39,042 nucleotides of DNA from contig NZ_FCOX02000065.1 in the NCBI RefSeq assembly GCF_900044055.2, forward strand, positions 1 to 39,042. Reading direction: 5' to 3'. Below the pieces are notes generated by a model. It was not told the origin of the DNA. It saw only the letters and a program-made list of their open reading frames with translations, and made no database searches. The position numbers were made by a program, and so were the translations under genes. Shown here in pieces: positions 17,050-25,870 of this stretch. How positions within the stretch are numbered: the stretch's first letter is position 1; each line of letters starts with the position of its first letter. Origin of the DNA: Caballeronia calidae. GTDB lineage: Bacteria; Pseudomonadota; Gammaproteobacteria; Burkholderiales; Burkholderiaceae.

Positions 17050-17499
17050 TCAAAGCGTGTCGTGCAGATCGGCGAGCGACAGCGTCGTCTGAAAGAGCCG
17101 CGCGAGGCTGCGGCTCGCGAATTGATCGACTTCCGCCGGGCTGACCCAGCGATAGGCATCCATCTCGGGGATCATCGTGCCGTCGCTGTAGCGCGGGAAA
17201 TACGATTCGCACACGCAGTTTTCGAGCTGCACTTCCGCCTCGCTCACGCGCACCGCGAAGAGATGCAGATCCTTGTCGCGGCGATAGACGAAGCGCCCGA
17301 GATCCTTCAGTCGCGCGGCGGGCAACACGATGCCCGTCTCCTCGACGAGCTCGCGCAAGGCCGCCTCGCGCGGGCTCTCGCCGGGATCGGCGGCGCCCTT
17401 GGGCACGTCCCAGTGCGTGGTTTCGGTCGCGTGGCAGAGCAGCACGTCGCCTCGTGCGTTCAGGATGACCACGCCGCACGATACGGTGCGGCCGGTCAT
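17050..17499 (-). CDS. Nudix hydrolase
   Basis: A 149-residue protein with a perfect Nudix box from G35 to I57 (GX5EX7REUXEEXGU: G35, E41, R49, E50, E53, E54, G56), which binds the metal and cleaves nucleoside diphosphates linked to another group. The N-terminal SCGVVILNARGDVLLCHATE and TTHWDVPKGAADPGE follow the pattern of the diadenosine polyphosphate/RppH-like branch, but the substrate is not certain. The ATG at 17499 is the first in-frame Met near the conserved domain. It lies 19 bp downstream of the surface-antigen-like gene on the same strand and ends against the binding-protein gene. Confidence 0.9.
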   Translation of the reverse strand: MTGRTVSCGVVILNARGDVLLCHATETTHWDVPKGAADPGESPREAALRELVEETGIVLPAARLKDLGRFVYRRDKDLHLFAVRVSEAEVQLENCVCESYFPRYSDGTMIPEMDAYRWVSPAEVDQFASRSLARLFQTTLSLADLHDTL

Positions 17500-17518
17500 C
17501 GAGTGCGTTCCCCGTTCA

Positions 17519-17917
17519 TCACTGCTTCTTGAGCTTCCACTTGCCGTCGCCCGCCTTGCACGCGACCGGCGTCCAGGTCTGCGTCTGCCCTTTCGCATTC
17601 GCGACGAGCGTGATCTTGCGGCACTTCACTCCGTTCTCTTCGAAGCTGTTCTCCGGCGTCACCGTGCCGTTGATCGGCACCGTGTTGCCCGCGCCCTTGT
17701 TGTCCCAGTCGAGCGATTCGCCGTCCTGCTTCGTATTGAGCGCTATTTGCGCGGCGTCGTTGAGCGCCTGCAGGTCGCGCTGCTTCATGTAGGTGATCGG
17801 CGTGTTGTTCAGAAAGCCGAGATTGGCGGCGGATGCAGCCCCGCTCACGGTGACGAGCGCAGCAGCCGCGATCGTCCGGACAGAGGCGTGAGCGAGCGCT
17901 CGATCTCGAATCGGCAT
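17519..17917 (-). CDS. Exported protein with a 17-kDa surface-antigen-like domain
   Basis: A 132-residue protein with an N-terminal signal peptide (hydrophobic TIAAAALVTVSGAASA, cleavage before ANLGFL). The mature part follows the pattern of the RT0821/Lpp0805 surface antigen family: DLQALNDAAQIALN, then GESLDWDNKGAGNTV, a Cys in CRKITLV and a final ACKAGDGKWKL. These are envelope proteins of unknown role. GAGGAG seven bases before the ATG at 17917 fixes the start. It is probably co-transcribed with the Nudix gene. The domain call is from pattern memory and is moderately secure. Confidence 0.75.
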   Translation of the reverse strand: MPIRDRALAHASVRTIAAAALVTVSGAASAANLGFLNNTPITYMKQRDLQALNDAAQIALNTKQDGESLDWDNKGAGNTVPINGTVTPENSFEENGVKCRKITLVANAKGQTQTWTPVACKAGDGKWKLKKQ

Positions 17918-18039
17918 GAAGATTCTCCTCGTTGCGTTGTTGCGGCATCCGGCAGCGTCGCGGCTTGCGCGCGCCGCCGCCCGGCGTTTCAGGTGCAACG
18001 AGAATAGCATGATGCGCGGGCCTCGCCGCCCGCGCCGGC

Positions 18040-19404
18040 TCAGTTTGCGGCGGACTTCATATCGTCGATGCCCGTGCCTTTTTGCGCGTCCTTGTCCTTC
18101 GCGGGATCGTAGCCGTCCGTGAGCGTGCCGAGAAACGCGACGACATCCTTGATCTCGGCCTCGTCGAGCGCGGGCTTGTCGCCCTTCTTGCGATCGAACG
18201 GCGGTTCCGTGTTGAGGTTCGACCAGTAGCGCTTCGGCAGATCGTCGAACTTGTCGACGACGCCTTTCTTCGACACCGGATAGAACTTCTCAGGGTTCGT
18301 ATCGCGCTCGACATAGAAGCGCACCACGTCTTCCAGGTTGTGATAGATGCCGTTGTGGAAGAAGGTCTTGCGCGTCGCGACATTGCGCAGCGACGGCGTG
18401 CGGAAGATGCCGCAATACTCGTCCTGGCCCTTCAGATCGGTGCGCTCCGGACCGCACGCGCCCAGATCGTGGAAGCGCGGGTTCTTGTTGATCGGCAGCG
18501 CGCGGTTGCGCGGCACGCCGAGCGCGATCAGGCCGAAGTCGCTGAACTGCGGCGGCGAGCCGTCCTTCGCGCGCTGGCTGATATGGCACGACGCGCAGTT
18601 GCCCTTGTTCTCGTCGTTGAAGAGACGCAGACCGTGCATCTCGGCGTCGTTGAGCTTCGCGCGGCCGGCGAGGAACGCATCGAACTTGCTCGTGTACGGG
18701 TAGAACTTCGCGGGTGTCTGCTCGAAGGCTTCGAGCGATGCCAGCACGGAGGCGAACGCCTTGTCGTCGCTATCGAAGACATCGGCGCCGAACGCCTTGC
18801 GGAAATCGTCCGCGTACGGCGATGCCTTCACGGCGGCCGCGACCTTCGCGGGCGTGCTGCCCATCTCAAACGACGACAACAGCGGAATGCGCGCCTGGTC
18901 CGAGCCGTGATCGACGCGGCCGTCCCATGTGAGGCCGCCGGTCGGGCCGGCATCGACGCTTTCGTCGCCCTCGTCGTCGGAATCGTGGAAGTGGCGCGTG
19001 AACGCGGGCACCGATTGCAGATACTTCAGCGATGGCACCGCCCGGAAGCCCGGCCGATGCATGTCGTTACCGCCGAATTGCACCGACAGCGCATTGGGCG
19101 GCCCGAACGCATGGCTCGGGCTATGACACGACGCGCAGGCGAGCTTGCCCGAGCCGGACAGCGACGGATCGAAGAAGAGCTTCTCGCCGAGCGACGTCAT
19201 CTGCTTCACATGCGCGAAGACTTCGGCGCGCGATTGCGCCTGAGGCGCCGCGTTCGCTGCAACGCTGGCTGGCGTCTGCGTCTGCCCGCTCGTGCTCGTG
19301 CTGGTGCTCGCCGCATGGGAATCGCAGCCGCTCATCGCGGCGGATAACGCGGTGAGCGCGAGAGTGCAGAGAACGAACGGCAGACGCATCGAAGACATGG
19401 ACAT
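18040..19404 (-). CDS. Di-haem cytochrome c peroxidase (CcpA/MauG family) lipoprotein
   Basis: A 454-residue exported protein with two CASCH haem c sites at residues 90-94 and 270-274, matching the two-domain cytochrome c peroxidase/MauG layout. The segment EKLFFDPSLSGSGKLACASC and later FRTPSLRNVATRKTFFHNG are family hallmarks. The N-terminus carries a lipobox-like AAMSGC (Cys27), so it may be membrane anchored, followed by a Ser/Thr/Gln-rich linker. Family members reduce hydrogen peroxide in the periplasm or oxidise protein side chains. The start may be the ATG at 19404 or 19398; no clear ribosome binding site decides. It is divergent from the phosphoesterase gene across a 241-bp gap. Confidence 0.9.
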   Translation of the reverse strand: MSMSSMRLPFVLCTLALTALSAAMSGCDSHAASTSTSTSGQTQTPASVAANAAPQAQSRAEVFAHVKQMTSLGEKLFFDPSLSGSGKLACASCHSPSHAFGPPNALSVQFGGNDMHRPGFRAVPSLKYLQSVPAFTRHFHDSDDEGDESVDAGPTGGLTWDGRVDHGSDQARIPLLSSFEMGSTPAKVAAAVKASPYADDFRKAFGADVFDSDDKAFASVLASLEAFEQTPAKFYPYTSKFDAFLAGRAKLNDAEMHGLRLFNDENKGNCASCHISQRAKDGSPPQFSDFGLIALGVPRNRALPINKNPRFHDLGACGPERTDLKGQDEYCGIFRTPSLRNVATRKTFFHNGIYHNLEDVVRFYVERDTNPEKFYPVSKKGVVDKFDDLPKRYWSNLNTEPPFDRKKGDKPALDEAEIKDVVAFLGTLTDGYDPAKDKDAQKGTGIDDMKSAAN

Positions 19405-19645
19405 GGGGCATCGGAATAAAAGATGCCGAAGCGTATGTCGTGCGTATGTCTTTCATATGACAAGCGTCGAGCCGCTCGCGACGCGGGCCCTGCACGAAAA
19501 TTATTAAGCGAACATTACGTAACCGAAAGCCTTATTACACGGCTGCGTCAATTTGCGTTGCGACACTGCGCACGCCGGCGGGCAAAGGCTTTTCGACGAC
19601 GAAGCCCCGTCATGCGCCGGTCCCCAACACAAGAGAGAATCCTCA

Positions 19646-21211
19646 ATGAACAAGAAACTCGTTTGCGCGGTGCCGCTCGCGGCCACTGCCGCATTCGGCC
19701 TCTATGCATGCGGCGGCAACGACCACACCGACAACGACATTTCCTCGGTGAAGAACGTCGTCGTGATCTACGCGGAGAACCGCAGCTTCGATAACCTGTA
19801 CGGGCACTTCCCCGGCGCGAACGGCCTGCAGAACGTGACGGCGGCGAGCGCGCAGCAGCTCGACCGCGATGGCAGCGTGCTGCCGACGCTGCCGAAGATC
19901 TGGGGCGGCCTGACGGCGACGGGCGTGACGCCCGCGATCTCCGAGGCGATGACCGCGAACCTGCCGAACACGCCCTTCGCGATCGACGATCCCAAGGGCT
20001 TCAACACGCAGTTGAACGTCACGACGCGCGACCTGTATCACCGCTTCTACGAGAACCAGATGCAGATCGACGGCGGCAAGAACGACAAGTTCGCCGCATG
20101 GGCCGACTCGGGCGGTCTCGTCATGGGCCACTACGACACGCCGCCGGACAAGCTGCCGCTCTACAAGATCGCGCAGCAGTACACGCTCGCGGACAACTTC
20201 TTCATGGGCGCGTTCGGCGGCTCGTTCCTGAACCACCAGTGGCTCGTCTGCGCCTGCACGCCGGTCTATCCGAACGCGGACAAGAGCGTGGCAGCCGGCT
20301 CGATCTCGGCGGTGAATCCGGACGGCGTCTCGCTCAAGCTCGCGAAGGCCGCGGGATCGGCGCTCACCGGCAACACGCAGGGTCTCTTCGTGAACTCGGG
20401 CAATCTGACGCCCGACTTCTACGCGGTCAACACGATGCAGCCGCCGTATCAGCCGAGCGGCAACAAGCCGGCCACGGGCGGCGATCCGAATCTCGCGGAC
20501 CCGAGCCAGGCCACGACGCTGCCGCCGCAGACGCAGCAGCATATCGGCGACCTGCTGAACAATGCGGGCGTGAGCTGGGCATGGTACGGCGGCTCGTGGG
20601 GCGCGGCGCTCGCGGACCGTTCGGTCATCAACGGCGCGGTCAACGTGGTGCCGGACTTCCAGACGCACCATCAGCCGTTCAACTACTTCGCCGATCTCGC
20701 GCCGGGCACGGCCAATCGCGCGCAGCACCTGCTCGACGGCGGCACGAACGGCTCGGAGTTCATCAAGGCGATCGACGCGGGCACGCTGCCGCAAGTCGCG
20801 TTCTACAAGCCGCAGGGCAACCTGAACGAACACGCCGGCTACACGGACGTCGCTTCGGGCGACCAGCACATCGCCGATCTGATCTCCCATCTGCAGAAGA
20901 GCCCGCAGTGGAAGAACATGGTCGTCGTCGTGACGTACGACGAAAACGGCGGCTTCTGGGATCACGTCGCGCCGCCGAAGGGCGACCGCTGGGGTCCGGG
21001 CACGCGCATTCCGGCGCTCATCGTCTCGCCGTATGCGAAGAAGGGCTTCGTCGATCACACGCAGTACGACACGACGTCGATCCTGCGCTTCATCACGAAG
21101 CGCTTCAACCTGCCGACGCTGCCGGGCATCGCCGCGCGCGATGCCGCGCTGGTGTCGAACGGCGCGCAGAAGATGGGCGATCTGAGCAACGCGCTCGACT
21201 TCTCGCAGTAA
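19646..21211 (+). CDS. acpA: AcpA/phospholipase C-type phosphoesterase lipoprotein
   Basis: A 521-residue exported phosphoesterase of the family that includes acid phosphatase AcpA and bacterial phospholipase C. The first active-site block YAENRSFDNLYGHFPGANG (ENRSFDN at residues 44-50) and the late metal-site block YDENGGFWDHVAPPKGDRWG are both clear. A short lipoprotein signal ends in LYAC (Cys22). Such enzymes release phosphate or cleave phosphodiesters outside the cytoplasm. The ATG at 19646 is preceded by AAGAGAGAATCC. A strong terminator follows. AcpA and PLC are not easily separated by eye; the lack of a Tat-type long leader favours AcpA. Confidence 0.88.
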   Translation: MNKKLVCAVPLAATAAFGLYACGGNDHTDNDISSVKNVVVIYAENRSFDNLYGHFPGANGLQNVTAASAQQLDRDGSVLPTLPKIWGGLTATGVTPAISEAMTANLPNTPFAIDDPKGFNTQLNVTTRDLYHRFYENQMQIDGGKNDKFAAWADSGGLVMGHYDTPPDKLPLYKIAQQYTLADNFFMGAFGGSFLNHQWLVCACTPVYPNADKSVAAGSISAVNPDGVSLKLAKAAGSALTGNTQGLFVNSGNLTPDFYAVNTMQPPYQPSGNKPATGGDPNLADPSQATTLPPQTQQHIGDLLNNAGVSWAWYGGSWGAALADRSVINGAVNVVPDFQTHHQPFNYFADLAPGTANRAQHLLDGGTNGSEFIKAIDAGTLPQVAFYKPQGNLNEHAGYTDVASGDQHIADLISHLQKSPQWKNMVVVVTYDENGGFWDHVAPPKGDRWGPGTRIPALIVSPYAKKGFVDHTQYDTTSILRFITKRFNLPTLPGIAARDAALVSNGAQKMGDLSNALDFSQ

Positions 21212-21235
21212 GCACGTTCGCCGCGTTGCAATGAA

Positions 21236-21273
21236 ACGGGCCGCGGCTGTCACGCCGCGGCCCGTTGTCTTTT
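21236..21273 (+). terminator. Intrinsic terminator between acpA and gntR
   Basis: A perfect 12-bp stem (ACGGGCCGCGGC at 21236-21247 with GCCGCGGCCCGT at 21254-21265) with a 6-base loop, followed by TGTCTTTT. It starts 24 bp after the acpA stop. The opposing gntR gene ends 11 bp past the U-tract, so the hairpin may serve both genes, though the minus-strand tail is poor in T. Confidence 0.88.
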
Positions 21274-21283
21274 CCGCCGACGA

Positions 21284-21997
21284 TCACGCGCCCGCGAACA
21301 CCGTCGCCAGATCGTTCGTGCGCGCCCCGCTCGCCTGCGCGAGCACGCGCGCTTCGAGTTCGTCGATATGTGTGCGCATCGCGGTGAGCGCGACAGCGAG
21401 ATCGCCGTCCTCCAGGGCATCGACGAGACGCCCGTGCTCGTCCGATGCGCAGTTCGACAGCTTGGTCGGATCGAACAGCGCCTTGTAGAGCTCGGTCTTC
21501 GCGACGAGCGTCGCCAGAAACGCCTGCACGTCCGGCGCGCCCGCCAGTTCCGCGAGCAACAGATGGAAGTGCCCCGCGAGGCGCACGCATTCCTCCACGC
21601 TGCCCGCCTTCACCGCGCGCTGCTCGGCCTTGACGTGGGCGCGCAATGCGCGCTTCGCCTGCGTCGTCAGCGTGCCGCACAGCGCCGCGACGATGCCCGC
21701 CTCGACCACCTGCCGCGCGCGATAGACCTCGCGGATATCGGCGGGCGTCGGCGACGGCACGAACGCGCCGCGATTCGCCTCCAGCGTGAGCTTCCCTTCG
21801 GCGCCGAGACGCGCCAGCACCTTGCGGATCGTGCCGCGCGTGCAGTCGAACGCGGCGGCGAGTTCGCGCTCGACGAGCTGCGCGCCGGGTGCGAGCTTGC
21901 CGAGCAGCAGCGCGGACGTGATCGCCGCGTAGACGCGCTCGTCGGGCGACGTTTCGCTCGCCGCTTCGTTGGATGATGTGTCCTTGCGTGATGCCAT
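21284..21997 (-). CDS. GntR-family regulator, FCD (FadR-like) subfamily
   Basis: A 237-residue regulator. The N-terminal winged helix-turn-helix (about residues 20-85) includes LAPGAQLVERELAAAFDCTR and LARLGAEGKLTLEANRGAF, and is followed by an all-helical FCD ligand domain with VYRARQVVEAGIVAAL and the metal-site histidines of AGHFHLLLAEL and MRTHIDELE. The ATG at 21997 is preferred to a TTG ten codons upstream because the N-terminus then has a usual length. It is divergent from the amidohydrolase operon, with a paired TGGTnnACCA operator in the gap, so it most likely represses that operon and itself. Confidence 0.92.
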   Translation of the reverse strand: MASRKDTSSNEAASETSPDERVYAAITSALLLGKLAPGAQLVERELAAAFDCTRGTIRKVLARLGAEGKLTLEANRGAFVPSPTPADIREVYRARQVVEAGIVAALCGTLTTQAKRALRAHVKAEQRAVKAGSVEECVRLAGHFHLLLAELAGAPDVQAFLATLVAKTELYKALFDPTKLSNCASDEHGRLVDALEDGDLAVALTAMRTHIDELEARVLAQASGARTNDLATVFAGA

Positions 21998-22082
21998 GAT
22001 GCCTGTCGTGCATGCGTTGAACCGCAATTGTAGCCAGTGCGACCCTGCGCGCGCGAATCCGGGTTATTACGTTCGCGGCGGT

Positions 22083-22119
22083 TTTGGTTGACCAAACATT
22101 GCTAGAATGGTCAACCAAA
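22083..22119. promoter_or_regulatory. Paired GntR/FadR-type operator
   Basis: Two copies of the palindrome TGGTnnACCA lie at 22085-22094 (TGGTTGACCA) and 22108-22117 (TGGTCAACCA), centres 23 bp apart, about two helical turns. Because each is itself symmetric, the whole also forms an 11-bp inverted repeat (22083-22093 with 22109-22119). TGGTnnACCA-like sites are known for FCD-type GntR proteins such as FadR. The site lies 86 bp before the gntR start and 30 bp before the amidohydrolase start, where it would block RNA polymerase in both directions. Confidence 0.8.
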
Positions 22120-22148
22120 GTTGTGTGACCACGGGAGGAAATGATCGT

Positions 22149-23339
22149 ATGAATTCATCGACCTGGATCGTCGGGGTACGGCCGTTCGGCGGCGCGCCGG
22201 CGGATGTGCGCATCGACGGCACGACCATCGGCGCGATCGTTCCTCACGGCGAGCGCAAGCCCGCGCCCGGCGATACCGTCATCGACGGCGCGCTCGCGCT
22301 GCTGCTGCCCGGCTTCGTCGAAGGGCACACGCATCTCGACAAGACCACGTGGGGCATGCCGTGGTATCGCAATGCCGTGGGGCCGCGTCTCGTCGACCGG
22401 ATCGAGAACGAACGCCGCTGGCGCGCCGAAAGCGGTCACGATGCCGCGAAGGCGTCGCGCGCGCTGGCGCTCGCGTTCCTGCGCAAAGGCACGACGCGCC
22501 TGCGCACGCACGTCGATATCGATACCGATGCGGGTCTGCGTCATCTCGAAGGCGTTGGCGACACGCGCGCCGCGCTCGCCGATGTGCTCGACATGCAGAT
22601 CGTCGCGTTCCCGCAATCCGGCATGCTGAAGCGTCCTGGCACGCGCGAACTGCTCGACGCCGCGCTCGCGAACGGCGCCGATGTCCTCGGCGCGCTCGAT
22701 CCTTCCTCCATCGACGGCGATCCGGCCGCGTCGCTCGACATCACGTTCGCGCTCGCGACGAAGCACGGCAAGCCCATCGACATGCATCTGCACGAGCCCG
22801 GCGATCTCGGCGCGTTCACGTTCGATCTGCTGCTCGATCGCGTCGAGGCGCACGGCTATCAGGGCCGCGTCGTCGTGAGCCATGCGTTCTGCCTCGGCGC
22901 GCTGCCCGATGCGCGGCGCGGCGCGCTGCTCGAACGCATCGCGCGCGCGAACGTCGCGTTGCTGACGACCGCGCCCGCGTCGGTCAGCGTGCCGCCGTTT
23001 CGCGAGACACGCGCGGCGGGCGTCACGCTCTTCGGCGGCAACGACGGCATCCGCGACGCGTGGACGCCCTTCGGCTCGCCCGACATGCTCGAACGCGCGA
23101 TGCTGATCGCGATGCGCTACGACCTGCGCCGCGACGACGATCTCGCCGCCGCGTTCGATTGCGTTTCCATCGAGGCGGCGCGCGCCTGCGGCTTCGCGGA
23201 CTACGGCCTCGCGCCGGGCAAGCGTGCGGACCTCGTGCTCGTCGATGCCGAAACGGTCGCACAGGCCGTCGCGATGCGTCCGCCGCGCCGCTTCGTGATG
23301 GCGAACGGCACGCCCGTTTCGACGGAGTTCACGCGATGA
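22149..23339 (+). CDS. Cytosine deaminase-like amidohydrolase
   Basis: A 396-residue metal-dependent hydrolase of the amidohydrolase superfamily, closest by eye to cytosine deaminase CodA. Metal ligands appear as H60 and H62 in FVEGHTHLDK, then DMHLHEPG, then VVSHAFCLGAL and the Asp in GGNDGIRDAWTPFGS. The C-terminal ADYGLAPGKRADLVLVDAE is the usual return of the small beta domain. It may deaminate or hydrolyse a nucleobase or similar ring. GGGAGG ten bases upstream supports the ATG at 22149; an earlier ATG at 22141 opens only three codons. Its stop overlaps the transporter start (ATGA). Confidence 0.88.
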   Translation: MNSSTWIVGVRPFGGAPADVRIDGTTIGAIVPHGERKPAPGDTVIDGALALLLPGFVEGHTHLDKTTWGMPWYRNAVGPRLVDRIENERRWRAESGHDAAKASRALALAFLRKGTTRLRTHVDIDTDAGLRHLEGVGDTRAALADVLDMQIVAFPQSGMLKRPGTRELLDAALANGADVLGALDPSSIDGDPAASLDITFALATKHGKPIDMHLHEPGDLGAFTFDLLLDRVEAHGYQGRVVVSHAFCLGALPDARRGALLERIARANVALLTTAPASVSVPPFRETRAAGVTLFGGNDGIRDAWTPFGSPDMLERAMLIAMRYDLRRDDDLAAAFDCVSIEAARACGFADYGLAPGKRADLVLVDAETVAQAVAMRPPRRFVMANGTPVSTEFTR

Positions 23340-24565
23340 ACCCGCGCGCATCGAATCTTGCGTGGCTCGCGGTGATCGTCGCGATCGGCTTGAACCTGCG
23401 GCCGCTGCTCACGTCCGTCAGTCCGCTGATGAGCGTGATCCTGCACGCGACGGGACTGTCGTTTCGTGGCGCGTCGATGCTGACCGGGCTGCCCGTCGTC
23501 GCGATGGGCGTGTGCGCGTTCGGCGCGAGCGCGCTTTCACGCGCGATCGGCAATGCGCGCGGCGTGGCGATCGGACTGATGGCGATCGTCGCGGCTTGCG
23601 CGGGCAGACTCTTCGCCGGCGATGCGGGCGCGCTCATCGTCAGCGCGGCGATCGCGGGCACGGGCGTCGCCGTCATTCAGGCGCTGTTGCCCGGCGTGAT
23701 GAAGACGCGCTTCGCCGGGCGCCTGCCCTTTGCGATGGGCCTCTATTCCGCGTCGATCATGGCGGGCGGCGGGCTCGGCGCGAGCATCACGCCAGGCGTC
23801 GCGTCGCGCGTATCGTGGCAGGCGGGGCTCGCGTTCTGGGCGTTGCCCGCGCTCTTCGCGCTCGCGGTGTGGCTGCTGCTGATGCGCACCGATGCGTTGC
23901 CGCGCACTTCATCGACGCGCCGCGCGAAGCCTGCGCCGTCGCTCTTTCTCAACCGGCGCGCATGGACGCTCGGGATCTTCTTCGGCCTCGTCAACGGCGG
24001 CTATACGAGCCTCGTCGCGTGGATGCCCGCGTACTACCAGCAACTCGGCCGCGGCGTGACCGAAAGCGGCACGCTGCTCGCGATGCTCACGGTGTTTCAG
24101 GCGTCGTCCGCGCTGCTCCTGCCGATGGCCGCCGCGCGCTTCGGACGCGGGCGGGACCGGCGTCCGTGGCTTGCGCTCGGCCTCGTCGCGCAACTGGCGG
24201 GCTTCGGTCTCCTGCTCTTCGCGCCGCTTTCGGCGCCGCTCGCGGTCGTGGCGCTGCTCGGCGGCGGACTGGGCGGCGTGTTCGCGCTCACGCTCGTGCT
24301 GACGCTCGATCATGCCGACGATCCCGAACTCGCCGCGCGCCTCGTCGCGTTCGTGCAGGGCGTGGGTTTCGTGATCGCGGCGCTGGCGCCGGTCGTCGCG
24401 GGCGTCGTGCGCGATGTGAGCGGCGGATTCTCGATGTCGTGGATGATGCTGGCCGTGAGCCTCATCGCGATGATCGCGCTCAATGTCGTGTTCGGCCCGC
24501 GCAGCTATGCGCGCGCGATGCGTCAGCCCGACGACGAACCGACGCGCAGTCAGCGCACCGCGTGA
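23336..24565 (+). CDS. MFS transporter, CynX/NimT family
   Basis: A 409-residue protein with about twelve membrane helices. The N-terminal AIGLNLRPLLTSVSPLM is the marker of the CynX/NimT (cyanate and nitroimidazole) branch of the major facilitator superfamily. It overlaps the amidohydrolase gene by four bases, so import or export of the amidohydrolase's substrate or product is likely. The basic central loop (around residues 188-205) separates the two six-helix halves. The last 16 bases overlap, tail to tail, the receiver-like gene on the other strand. Confidence 0.9.
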   Translation: MNPRASNLAWLAVIVAIGLNLRPLLTSVSPLMSVILHATGLSFRGASMLTGLPVVAMGVCAFGASALSRAIGNARGVAIGLMAIVAACAGRLFAGDAGALIVSAAIAGTGVAVIQALLPGVMKTRFAGRLPFAMGLYSASIMAGGGLGASITPGVASRVSWQAGLAFWALPALFALAVWLLLMRTDALPRTSSTRRAKPAPSLFLNRRAWTLGIFFGLVNGGYTSLVAWMPAYYQQLGRGVTESGTLLAMLTVFQASSALLLPMAAARFGRGRDRRPWLALGLVAQLAGFGLLLFAPLSAPLAVVALLGGGLGGVFALTLVLTLDHADDPELAARLVAFVQGVGFVIAALAPVVAGVVRDVSGGFSMSWMMLAVSLIAMIALNVVFGPRSYARAMRQPDDEPTRSQRTA

Positions 24566-25005
24566 CAGGCGAAGAACTCGTCGAGCAGATCGGTCATCTG
24601 CCACACGGGACACGGGCGGCGGCAATGCCCGTCGTAGCCCGCTTCCCTGAGGCGCGCGATCGGCTCTTCGGGCAGGAAGCCGCTCATCGCGATGATGGAA
24701 CGACGCGCGTCGTCATCGGCTTCGCGTAACGCGCGGACCAGCGCGTAATTGCCGCAGCCGCCGATGCGCGTATCGAGAAAGATCACATGCGGACGCCACT
24801 CCGCGACGATGCGCCTGAGCGATGACGCATCGACGGCGAGTTGCGCCGGAAAGCCCTTCAGCTCGAACAGCGACGCGAGCGATGCGCCGAGCACGCGTTC
24901 GGACAACGCGAGCAGCACGCGCCGCGTCTCGGGCGCGAGGCGCGACTGCTTGCGGTTCCATAGCGAGCATTGCGCCGGACTGGTTTCGTATGCTCGATTG
25001 TTCAA
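24550..25005 (-). CDS. Stand-alone receiver-like protein with a degenerate active site
   Basis: About 151 residues, almost all one CheY-like fold. The phosphoacceptor Asp is kept (D78 in HVIFLDTRIGG), as is the switch Ser (S108 in IIAMSGF). The acidic pair that binds magnesium is missing, with RVLLALSERVL where a VDD-type motif is expected. The conserved Lys is Arg (R130 in HCRRPCPVW). There is no output domain. A TTG start at 25005 is chosen because GAGG lies six bases before it; an ATG at 25050 is in frame but has no ribosome binding site. It may be a phosphorylation-independent receiver. No sensor kinase lies nearby. Confidence 0.7.
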   Translation of the reverse strand: MNNRAYETSPAQCSLWNRKQSRLAPETRRVLLALSERVLGASLASLFELKGFPAQLAVDASSLRRIVAEWRPHVIFLDTRIGGCGNYALVRALREADDDARRSIIAMSGFLPEEPIARLREAGYDGHCRRPCPVWQMTDLLDEFFACHAVR

Positions 25006-25870
25006 GTCATTCCTCTTCCGACGATGCAGCCGTGCAGTGCTCACCGGCATGGCGCGCCGCGCGCCATGCCGATGCGCACGCGCACCGCGAGCGGGCGGCG
25101 CGCGGGCCTGGACGAGACGGTTACTTTTTCCGATGCGTTACGCGGCGCGGGATTGCGGGGATCGGCGGGCGCGCAAGGGAAACAATGGGCAGGAAGCGGG
25201 CCAAGGCGCGCGGCGGCTCGTCCGCGATTCGATTAGTCCTTTGATGCAGAGCGCGATCGTCGAAACGCGCCGTAGAAATGGCTTCGACCGAACGTTTCGA
25301 ACGGGTTGTGAGCACGTATTCGGGGGCCGGTGTCGAGCGAGTGTCGGAAGCCGAGCACAGCCGCGCAAGCACGATGAAATTTAGGACGACCGTATTCATC
25401 GATATGCCTTGACCAGGCGCCGGGACCAAATCTAACCGACGTTCGAGCGGCCTCATCCGATAAGTGAGGTGAGCGGCGAAAACGGGCCGGTTGGCGCCTG
25501 GCACACCGTGCCATTACAGTCGCGCAAGTCGTCTGGATAATTCCTGTGCGGATTTCCGCAGAAGCATATTTCCGGCCAGCATCGTGCCGGTGTGCTTACC
25601 CGACAGCCCCACTTGATAAGCGCCTCTCGTTGTTCGATACATAAGCACAACAAGCCAATTTGGAATTTGTTCGGTCTCTTAAAGGCGAATGTGTCCGAGT
25701 GCACATACTTACCTATTCATTTCATACGCAAAGCTTTTATTGCCGATTTGGGCTGCTAATCTTTGATCCACGGGCATGGCGATGCGCAAATGCCAAAGGC
25801 CGGCGACACGTTTTCTCGCGCCTTTCTGACCGGATGTTCCACGTGCGGAGCGGAGATCACAAAAGTGCGG
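25006..25870. other. 865-bp stretch without a recognised gene
   Basis: Base composition changes here: from about 25500 the sequence is visibly richer in A and T than the flanks. Several short open frames exist. The best is on the minus strand from an ATG at 25399 to 25121 (92 residues, starting MNTVVLNFIVLARLC, with AAGG seven bases upstream), but it resembles nothing known and I do not call it. The right part must contain the promoter of the SCO1-oxidase-cytochrome genes; no clear promoter hexamers were found. No tRNA fragment or transposase is visible. Confidence 0.5.

Noticed and set aside
22141..22152. Tiny frame (ATG ATC GTA TGA) overlapping the amidohydrolase start
   Set aside because: Only three codons and only two bases after the ribosome binding site; more likely chance than a regulatory minigene.
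25453..25704. An 83-codon minus-strand frame in the AT-richer gap
   Set aside because: No ribosome binding site, no recognisable features, and scattered Cys/Trp typical of random translation.
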